From: Phytophthora hibernalis
Lineage: Eukaryota > Oomycota > Peronosporomycetes > Peronosporales > Peronosporaceae
Length of the DNA stretch: 64,000 nucleotides
Direction: 5' to 3'
NCBI GenBank assembly: GCA_012656075.1
Contig: JAAKBF010000343.1
Coordinates: 496,001-560,000, forward strand
Positions 56,672-64,000 of the stretch are shown one piece after another. Each line of letters starts with the position of its first letter. Position 1 is the first letter of the stretch. The notes beneath the pieces are model-generated. The model was not told where the DNA came from. It was given only the letters and a program-made list of their open reading frames with translations, and made no database searches. Position numbers and translations under genes: made by a program.

Positions 56672-57346
56672 TCAGCAGCTTCTCGCCCAAGTGTTTCTTC
56701 TGCATTGCGCTTGCTTGCATTTACTCGGCCTTCTCCCTCTCGGCGTCCAGCGCTCCTGGATCAAGTCCTTGTAGCATACCGGGTGCGTCTTCTGGAACTG
56801 CGTCTTCAGCCACGCCAGCGTCTCGTCCGACTGCTGGTTCAGACTCTGTCTGCCAGCATCGGAGAGACGCACCGTGTCTTTGGCCGCGGCCACCGCCTTC
56901 TGGGCCAGCTCCCAGTCCAGCTGGTTCTCCTCCTGTTGGTGGCCCAGCAGCACGAGCGCCTTATAGAATCCCTTGACCTCCTGCTCCTTGCCGCGTACCA
57001 CATCCACGTGGAAGCTGCTGTCCCCGACCTTAAAGTTAAGTTCGCAGTCTCGGTCCACGACGCCCGTGGACTCGAACTGGACGTGGTCCACTTTGAGGTT
57101 TTTATATTCAAACCTATCCACTAGTTTCCGCGTCGTCGTGGACGTTTCCGCACTCACTTTGATGAGCGCGCGGTTCGTGAAGGCGAACTCCTGGCGCACG
57201 GACTGCAGCGCGAACAGCAGCTCCTCCTCCGGTAGCAGGTACGAGGCCGCCCAGGCGCGTGTCAGGTCCGCCACCACATCGCAGATGTCCGTCGTGCCGG
57301 CGATGTCGGCCGCCAGTCCCTTGAAGGTCGCATTCGTGTTGCCCAT
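56672..57346 (-). CDS. Bacterial-type PH (bPH_1-like) protein, paralog 1
   Basis: ATG at 57346: MGNTNATFKGLAADIAGTTD. The core resembles the bacterial PH domain family formerly DUF1696: LLPEEELLFALQSVRQEFAF, TNRALIKVSAETSTTTRKLV, VQFESTGVVDRDCELNFKVG, then a helical C-terminal half (KGFYKALVLLGHQQEENQL, TLAWLKTQFQKTHPVCYKDL). In the predicted frame the last 24 residues are basic and unlike the paralogs; a one-base shift near 56765 would instead give an acidic ending (ALDAEREKAE) and a stop at about 56736, which fits better. The fold is that of PH domains, but ligand and role are unknown. It is one of three paralogs within 2.5 kb. Confidence 0.7.
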   Translation of the reverse strand: MGNTNATFKGLAADIAGTTDICDVVADLTRAWAASYLLPEEELLFALQSVRQEFAFTNRALIKVSAETSTTTRKLVDRFEYKNLKVDHVQFESTGVVDRDCELNFKVGDSSFHVDVVRGKEQEVKGFYKALVLLGHQQEENQLDWELAQKAVAAAKDTVRLSDAGRQSLNQQSDETLAWLKTQFQKTHPVCYKDLIQERWTPRGRRPSKCKQAQCRRNTWARSC

Positions 57347-57507
57347 GGCAGTGCGGAATCCAAAGTGAGTGCGGAATGAAATCAGGCGGCAACTTTCAAT
57401 GGATACAGTTGAAGTGCCTGATTCGGCAACTGGCTTACAAACATCAAGTGAACACCCTGAATGGACAACGGCAACTTTGACTCGTCTACCTGTTATAGCA
57501 GTTGCCT

Positions 57508-58110
57508 TTACTTCTTGCCCTCGACAGTCTGCGTCATGGCAGTGGTGATGATGTCGCGATAACAGCGTGGGTTACGCTCGTTGAAGGCGTTTTCGAGCCA
57601 TGCTGCAGCACCGGAAGCTTGTGACACGAGGTCGTGGCCTGCAGTGATCTTTAAACTGTCGGCAGCTTCGTCCAGTCCTTTTGTAGCTTGTCCCCAATTG
57701 CGAGAACGCGATTGCTGCTCTCGAGCCAATAGCAGTAATGTCTTGTAGAACCCCTTGACGAACTCTTCTTCCTTTCGTGCAATGTCAATTGACACGTCGT
57801 GGTCTCCGATCTTGAACTTGATCTCGCAGTCGCGGTCCACACGGCCGGTCGTCTCGAAGCGTACGTCGGAGATGGAACAGTCACGGTACGTGGCACGTTG
57901 TACCAGCTTCCGTGTGGTGGTGGCGTTTTCGCCCATGGTCATGATTAAGGCCTCATTGGTGAAGGCGAACTCCTCCTTGGCAGACTCGAAGGCGAACAGG
58001 ACGTCCTCGCCTGGTAGTAGGTAGGACGTCGCGTGCAACTTGCGGAAGTCTTTGGCCGTGTTGCAGATGTCTGCGGAGCCCGTGAGATCCTTGGTAAAAC
58101 CCTTGAACAT
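57508..58110 (-). CDS. Bacterial-type PH (bPH_1-like) protein, paralog 2
   Basis: ATG at 58110: MFKGFTKDLTGSADICNTAK. Core: LLPGEDVLFAFESAKEEFAF, TNEALIMTMGENATTTRKLV, VRFETTGRVDRDCEIKFKIG, then VKGFYKTLLLLAREQQSRSR and a C-terminal helix ending CYRDIITTAMTQTVEGKK. Intact, 200 residues. It has no Met-Gly start, unlike its neighbours. Opposite in direction to paralog 3, from which it is separated by about 250 bp of shared upstream DNA. Confidence 0.75.
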   Translation of the reverse strand: MFKGFTKDLTGSADICNTAKDFRKLHATSYLLPGEDVLFAFESAKEEFAFTNEALIMTMGENATTTRKLVQRATYRDCSISDVRFETTGRVDRDCEIKFKIGDHDVSIDIARKEEEFVKGFYKTLLLLAREQQSRSRNWGQATKGLDEAADSLKITAGHDLVSQASGAAAWLENAFNERNPRCYRDIITTAMTQTVEGKK

Positions 58111-58362
58111 GATGGTTTGGTTGGTGAACAGCCGCGCAAAAGTGAGAATGGCGAGTACTGGTATGGATCAAGTGGTCAGTATGAAAATCCACTTGCACCC
58201 ACTTGGACTGCAACCTGCGATGAGCAAGCTGCGGACATTGGTCTCCTCTTTGTTTGCTCACCACCACGGGACACGATAACCTGGAACAGAGACCGCCTTC
58301 TTCGCTGTATGCATTTCAATACTCGGTCGGTACAGTAATGGATTTCTTGAGACCAGGTGGGG

Positions 58363-59103
58363 ATGGGATGCAGTTGCAGTGTAAGCAGTCGGTGGAAGCA
58401 AGCAGCTCACTTATCAATTGACCCAGTTGAAACCACCTCGAACATTATGTTGAAAGGCCTCGCAGGCGACTTGTCCGGAGCGGGCGATGTGTGCTACGTC
58501 ATGCGCGACTTGTCCAAGTGTCTGGGTGTGCAGTACGTGCTGCCCAATGAGACCATCATGTTCTCGCTGCAGTCCACCAAGGAGGAGTTCACGTTCACCA
58601 ACCACGCGCTGCTCAAGATCAGCGGCAGCAATTCCACCACCACGCGCAAGCTCACGGAGCGCTTCGACTACCGCCACGAGACCATCACGCACGTGAAATT
58701 CGAGACTGCGGGGCTCGTGGATCGAGACTGCGAGATCAAGTTCAGAATAGGCGGCAGGTCCATGTCCATTGACGTGGCCAAAGCTGAACAGGCCGATGCA
58801 ATCGACTTCTACAAAGTATTGGAGATGCTCAGTCGCCAGCAGCTCGCCAACGGCCGAGAATGGGAACACGGCTGTCTGGCACTCAAACACTCGAGCGAGG
58901 CACTCTACCTCACAGAGAACAGCGGCCAGACACTCACCAATCAAACGAACGAGGCGTCTTCGTGGATCGGAGAACTCTACAAACGAACTCATCCACTATG
59001 CTACCGAGAAGTCATCACCGCAGCCTTCCAGGAACTACGACTCGTTGACAAGATGGAGCGCTTCCAGATACAAAGTAACTTGGCACCGTACCGGTACCGG
59101 TAG
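58363..59103 (+). CDS. Bacterial-type PH (bPH_1-like) protein, paralog 3, with MGCSCS N-terminus
   Basis: The ATG at 58363 gives MGCSCSVSSRWKQ, a sequence fitting N-myristoylation (Gly2, Ser6) with two cysteines for palmitoylation. The ATG at 58447 (MLKGLAGDLSGAGDVCYVMR) aligns with paralog 2's start, so either may be used. Core: VLPNETIMFSLQSTKEEFTF, TNHALLKISGSNSTTTRKLT, VKFETAGLVDRDCEIKFRIG; C-terminal helix with CYREVITAAFQELRLVDKM and a longer tail than the paralogs. About 246 residues from the first Met. Intact. Membrane attachment by the lipidated N-terminus is inferred, not shown. A long minus-strand ORF across it is a shadow. Confidence 0.75.
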   Translation: MGCSCSVSSRWKQAAHLSIDPVETTSNIMLKGLAGDLSGAGDVCYVMRDLSKCLGVQYVLPNETIMFSLQSTKEEFTFTNHALLKISGSNSTTTRKLTERFDYRHETITHVKFETAGLVDRDCEIKFRIGGRSMSIDVAKAEQADAIDFYKVLEMLSRQQLANGREWEHGCLALKHSSEALYLTENSGQTLTNQTNEASSWIGELYKRTHPLCYREVITAAFQELRLVDKMERFQIQSNLAPYRYR

Positions 59104-59258
59104 GATGACCTTGTTGCCTTTTCTAAGTTGCAACCTAGACCTTAAGTTGCACATTTTCGTTTCTAAGTTGTGAAACGGGAACTTAGAAATCATGTCCACC
59201 ACACCATTTACCAAACGGATCCTGTCGCCATCAAAACTCAAGCCGAGGAGCTCCCGTC

Positions 59259-60234
59259 ATGACTTCGTCGCCGCGTAGCTCTCGCGCGCGCTCCCGTTCG
59301 CGGTCTCTGTTGCGCTCAGTATCTGGTCGTTCGCCTCGTCGCACTGCACGCCAAAACTCCGCGTCCAGATCTCGCTCGGCGTCGCGTTCTCGCTCCGCAT
59401 CCCGTGCGTACTTAACAAATGCTACTAGTATCTCCAATTTCACCCCCTTCCCGTGTTAATCGCTCGCTATGATGTGCCTCATTAGACGCGCGGTCGTCTG
59501 CAGATGAGAAATCACCCAAGAAATCACCCAAGTCAAAGCCCGTGACGCTGCGCGTGGAGAACCTCACGCGCAACGTGAACGCCGACCACTTGCGCGAGAT
59601 CTTCGGCAAGTTCGGCATTGTGGTACGTGTGGAGATGGCCGTGCCAAGAGGCAAAGCCAGTGCTGTTGTGGCCTTCGCTGCTCAGAAGGACGCGGACAGC
59701 GCCAAGAGCCACATGCACGACGGCTGGCTGGACGGCAACAAGCTGCGCGTGCTGCCGGACGCCCCCAAGCTCGAGCAGGTGACTCGCCGCACGGTGACGC
59801 GTACGTCGCTGTCTCCGCGCAGTCGCGGGCGACGTGGCGGCCGCTTCCGGTCGCCGTCACGCAGTCGTCCGCGCTCTCCGATCCGTGGAGGACGCGGTCG
59901 ACGTGGTGCCTCGCCCTTCCGAGGACGCAGTCGCAGTCGAAGCAACCGACGTGGAGGACGCTCGAGATCGAGGTCGCCAGCGTTCCGTAGACGGCCGCCG
60001 TCGCCCTTTCGAGGTGGACGACGTAGCCCTCCTGCACCCCGAGGAGGCCGACGACGCTCGCCCAGCCCGTTCCGGCGTCGTCGCAGCCCGAGTCGCAACA
60101 GGAGCTTCAGCAGCAGGAGTCGCAGTCGCAGTGGGAGTCGCAGCAGGAGTCGCAGCTTCAGCAGTCGCAGTCGAAGCTCCAGTCGCGGACGGGGTCGACG
60201 CCGCAGCCCAAGCCGAAGCCGCAGCCGCAGCTAA
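59259..60234 (+). CDS. RNPS1-like SR protein, two exons
   Basis: RNPS1-type proteins join splicing and the exon-junction complex (ASAP complex) in the nucleus. Exon 1 59259-59403 codes a basic RS-rich start (SSRARSRSRSLLRSVSGRSP); the intron 59404-59503 is 100 bp (gtgcgt...ctgcag); exon 2 59504-60234 begins in phase with EKSPKKSPKSKPVTL. One RRM follows: RNP2-like LRVENLTRNVNADHLREIFG, RNP1-like KASAVVAFAAQKDADSAKSH. After the RRM (from about residue 140) comes a long RS/RGG tail (GRRGGRFRSPSRSRPRSPI, PFRGGRRSPPAPRGGRRR) ending in RS dipeptides at 60234. 291 residues. No break. Several overlapping frames in the tail are open only because of its codon bias (Arg/Ser/Gly). Confidence 0.85.
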
Positions 60235-60400
60235 GGATGAGGCTATTCTGTCGCGCAGAGCATTTTGTACTGGTTCAAGTGTTTTTGATTTCGAGCTGCT
60301 TACTGCTGCCTTTCTAATGAATACACGTCCTTCATCTCCATAGTTCACCTTCACCTGGCGATATCGTAATGTAGTTTGATATCCCTATCTCCATACGTAC

Positions 60401-63400
60401 TTAAAGCATGTTACGGCCCGTATAGCGACGCACAAGCGGAGAGCGCGGTATGATCGAGCTGTCTCCGTGGCCTAGATCGTGGACGTCGTCGTTGGACATG
60501 GTGCGGTTTTCGAAGCCGCGAGTCCTCAGAGCCGACGGGCGTTGGAAGCTGCGCTGATTCTCGGAGCCAGCTTCGGCCATGGAGCCATTCTCACCCACCC
60601 TGGTTAGTCTGTCGGCAGACCGACCGGCATTCATGGTGGCGTTCTCGCGGCCTCGGCCGGATGCCGTGTCTGCCTCGGGGTTACGTGAAAGAGCAGATAC
60701 GGAGAAGAACCGTCTTCGACCTTGGCCATGGCGCGCGCCGCGGAAAATATTGCCTGCTGAGTGTGTCGGCGGCACGTCTGCAGTTGTGGCTGCACGTTCC
60801 GTACGCGCATGTGTCACGCGCGCGCTCTCCGTAAGCCCGTCGGCATCCGCGTCAGAGTCGGAAGGCAAGCGGTGAAAGGCCATGGAACCGCGACTCGCGT
60901 GACGCTCGAAGATTGACTTTGTTTTCTTCGCAGCGCGGACGTATCTGTCGGTCGACATGAATGACTCCACCATAACACTCTCGGCGTCGTAACTGAACGC
61001 ACTGCCTCTCGTCGTCGAACGGCGGCTGCCAAGGCGACCGATTAGTGGTCGTGATGCCATCACCACGGCCGGAGCAATCGGCTTGGTCACGCTGATATCG
61101 TGCATGCTTGAGGTCAGTAGGGATGCAGCTCCAACGCGGCCAGCCTCTCCACCTGCCACATCCTCCGGGATCTTCTCGGCCGGAGGGAACGTGAGTAGCT
61201 GGTCTGCAATGTGAATGAGACCATAGGCATTCACCTCCTGGGCCAAGTGCTTGTACGACGGCCGGAACATGCGCATGTATCCCTTCCACATGAAGTCGCG
61301 CGATAACGCTGAGACGACCAGTAGCGGAACCACTAACCAGAAAGCATCGATGCGGAACGTGTTCGAGAACACGCCGTTCCAGTACGATGAACTGATAGAA
61401 TCGCCGCCAGAAATGAAGGCTGCCGTTCCGATCCAAAGCATAAAGGACACGAAGTAGATGCCGATGTGAATAGGCCACCACATTTGCTGGTGCAGACACA
61501 GCTTCAACGTCACCACGATCAACACAATAGTGAACGACGTGCACCCGTAGACCCACATCGTCGGGGTGTCCCCTCCAGTTACCAAGTAGCGCATTCCGTA
61601 TACGACGCCGAAGCAGATAATGAGCGATTCCCATACACATGATGTGATCCAGGCCCACACCACCTTCGTGTTGAACCTCGTGTTTTCCTGGCCAATACGG
61701 TACAGAAGCGGGTAATTGTGCGCTAAGCAGGCAGGTACGTCCTGTTCGAAGGTGCTCACGAGAATGATGGGCAGTGCTGTGAAGAGCAGATTGTATCCCT
61801 GAAGCCCCCATTCGAGGAAAAACTTCTGTCCCGAGTAGCCCGTGTAGATCATGTACCAGAACTGCGCCAGGTTCAGAATCACGTTTTTGTAGAAAATGTA
61901 CAGGATCAATTTGCCCATACGCACGTAGTTCCATCGACCGTGGACGAGTAACAGGCGCGACAGGAAGCGGAACTGCGCGATGGCATAGTCCGACGAGTTC
62001 GCAGCCTGCATACCTTCCTGCCCAGAGATACCAACACCGACGTGTGCGGCTTGAATCATAGAGACATCGTTGGCACCATCGCCGATGGCTAGAGTTCGGA
62101 TTTCAGGGTTGTTGTCACGAACCAATCGCACTAATTGAGCCTTCTGAGCAGGAGACACACGACAAGCAATCACTGCCACGCACTTCTCCGCCACCTTCAG
62201 TAGTAGCTCAGGGCACTCTTCCAGCGCAAGCTCGAGTGTTTCACCGTCAATCACCAGCCCCAAATCAAGTTTAGGCATCTCCGCCACGCTCTCGATGCGG
62301 GTCATTCGCTTATGGTGGTTCCTAATCGAGACCGAGCTTCGTACTTCTGACGAAACCGATACACCAAGCGGGCCAGCTGCTGTCGATGCCGAAGTGTCAT
62401 CATCGTCAGCCTCATGGTTGTACGCTTCCAGCTCTTTCATAATGCTAGCCAAGTCCGGGTGCGTATCCGCCGAGATCACTATCCGCTCGATGTCCGAGGC
62501 AAGTAGACGGCAAGCAAAGCCGATGTTGATCGCTGTCTCCTCCTTGTCACCCGTGAGCATCCAGATCTTAATCGATGCCTGACGCAGTTTGTAAATGGTA
62601 TCAGGCACCTCTGCCTGCAGCCGATCTTCAATTGCAGTCGCACCCAAAATGTCCAAATTCACCTCAATTTCCTCCATCAGTCGATCAATGTCATTGTCTT
62701 CGCCATTACGACGAAGGTCGATCTGACGCATGTCGTTGATGGCCGTGCGATAGCGAATCACCCACGACTCAAAGAACGTCGGATTAACGTCTGTCATGCC
62801 AATCACGAGCGTTCGCAGACCCTCCGAGGCGAATTGCTCCATGTGCTGCAGCGTCAGGTTGCGCATCTGCTTCACAGCAGGGTCGTTCGTCGGTCTCAAG
62901 CGCTCATACATGACGGTGTCCGCTCCTTTGCAGAAAAGCTTCAACTCGCCGTGAGGTCCCTTGAGGATAACTGACATACGCTTTCGCGTGCTGTTAAACT
63001 CAAGTACCTCCAGGATCTCATACCCACCAACGGCGTGATCAGCAACGGGTTGGTTACACGTCATCTGTTCTGGGCGATCGACGCACGAAAATACTCGACC
63101 ATCGCCTTACCGGGTCCACGAGCCACGAACTTGTAGCCAAAGCACGCAGCTGCAGCGACCAGCGCTTGTTCATCCGGAGAAGATGCACTCAAACGCAGAC
63201 TGTTGTCCGGGGCCTTTTCCGGCATGACAGTGTGGCACACTGCCAAATGCTCGAAAAATGACCCGATTGCCTTCGCCTGGATACTATTCTTCTGCGCCAG
63301 CGCGTCAAACATTGCATCATCTTGGTAGTTCACGAAGGGGGCCTTGACAACACGATCCGTGGGGGATTGTTCGAATCTGGCGCAGTATCGATGCGGTCTT

Positions 63401-64000
63401 TCCTCATCGGAGCGGTGCAACCGCCGCCGGGAGTCACGGCAAAGAACGAGGACGTCATCGGTGCTTCTTCCTGCTGCCGCTTCCTGGCTGCAATGCCCAC
63501 CTCCGTCTCGCCCATACCGTACGCGACGCCATTGATGGAGCACTTGCGGAACTCCATAATGTTACACGTCAGGGTGCCCGTCTTGTCCGAGAAAATGTAG
63601 TCGATCTGACCGAGCTCCTCATTCAGAGACATCGTGCGCACTTGGCACGGCGTGTCCGTCTCGGCATGGTACATTTCCAGGTCGTTGTTCATGAAATACG
63701 ACTGCATGAACTTCACGGACGTCATACTCACGTACAGCGACACGGGGATGAACGAGTTCAGCAGCAAAAAGTAGTACAGCACCATGATGAAAAGTTCCCC
63801 GTCGGCGACTTGAGCGCCGTCGAGTTGCCATCGAACAAATACCACGCCGCCTTGAGCTTGTCCTTGTCGAGATTTTGACCGTTCCAGACCGTCGACAGAA
63901 TAGCGCCTGTCAGACACAGCGCCACCATGAGCAGACAAATATACAGAATCTGCGTGTTCAGGCGCTTCTCCATGTTGCTCCACTTCATGGGCTCGGACGA
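60401..64000 (-). CDS. P4-type ATPase (phospholipid flippase), 3' part, continues off the right edge
   Basis: P4-ATPases move aminophospholipids from the outer to the inner leaflet, usually with a CDC50 partner. Segments from the right edge: TM3-TM4 (FIMVLYYFLLLNSFIPVSLY, 63790-63700), phosphorylation site DKTGTLTCN (63561-63587), SSPDEQALVAAA (about 63170), NSTRKRMSVILKGPHGELKL, IWMLTGDKEETAINIGFACR, DGANDVSMIQAAHVGVGISG, and six C-terminal TM helices (for example NLAQFWYMIYTGYSGQKFFL, NTRFNTKVVWAWITSCVWES). A 220-residue Ser/Arg-rich cytosolic tail ends at 60401 (RRYTGRNML). Frame changes lie at a C5 run near 63365 and near 63066; the first looks like a homopolymer error. N-terminal TM1-TM2 and the actuator domain are outside the window. 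Confidence 0.9.

Noticed and set aside
58414..58992. 192-residue minus-strand ORF
   Set aside because: It lies antisense to bPH paralog 3, whose plus-strand protein matches its two paralogs over its whole length.
59564..60354. Long alternative-frame ORFs (Ala-, Arg- or Cys-rich) in the SR gene
   Set aside because: They result from the Arg/Ser/Gly codon bias of the RS tail; only the RRM-RS frame has domain structure and a consistent splice pattern.
1..64000. tRNA and rRNA genes
   Set aside because: I looked for B-box-like GGTTCRANTCC sequences and cloverleaf context and found none convincing; a dedicated covariance search would be decisive.

Overview
The window looks like nuclear DNA of a plant-pathogenic oomycete of the Peronosporales (Phytophthora-like). 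The basis is: Crinkler (CRN) effector sequences carrying an LFLAK-type or ubiquitin-like header, one RxLR effector gene with signal peptide, RxLR and EER motifs, a tyrosine-recombinase retrotransposon, very short GT-AG introns (63-100 bp), lineage-specific multi-spanning membrane proteins, and expanded START-FYVE and PH-like families. There is no sign of prokaryotic organisation, no rRNA, and no tRNA that I could recognise.

Layout. 0-3 kb: a fossil CRN header and a frameshifted actin-related protein 4 gene. 3-17 kb: two tandem paralogs of a large membrane protein (4999-8754 and 8940-13980, minus strand). These are bracketed by two nearly identical, inverted, dead copies of a CRN gene with P-loop NTPase and nuclease-like regions (A at 3040-4995, B at 15645-16949). 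17-26 kb: a gene-poor, repeat-rich island. It holds a foldback MITE-like element, a small hairpin element with a 21-bp array, the RxLR gene, and a degenerate DIRS/Ngaro-type retroelement (21581-25950) lying between two CRN scraps. 26.8-36 kb: an oomycete membrane protein, CNOT9 (intact, three exons), a TCP11-family protein and a multi-exon EF-hand protein. 36-49 kb: two ABCC (MRP-type) transporters plus a truncated third copy, with CRN copy C between the fragment and the first full gene. 49-59 kb: two small gene families, three START-FYVE paralogs and three bacterial-type PH (bPH_1-like) paralogs, with one PH-domain gene between them. 59-64 kb: an RNPS1-like SR protein (two exons) and the 3' part of a P4-type ATPase flippase that runs off the right edge.

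Many otherwise well-conserved genes are broken by single-base frameshifts, and a large share of these fall in runs of 3-5 identical bases. This suggests that many breaks are homopolymer-length errors of the sequencing or assembly rather than real pseudogenes. The CRN copies are different: they carry larger deletions, rearrangements and lesions shared between copies, so they are true relics.

Biologically the window shows the usual oomycete contrast. A slow housekeeping part (CCR4-NOT, chromatin, exon-junction/SR, flippase) sits beside a repeat-rich part where effector genes are duplicated, scrambled and lost next to mobile elements. I find no clearly new defence-type system. The least described items are the tandem TRP-like membrane proteins with a repeated helical motif, the CRN C-terminal domain with a D...QxT motif, and the lipidation-signal-bearing bPH paralog.
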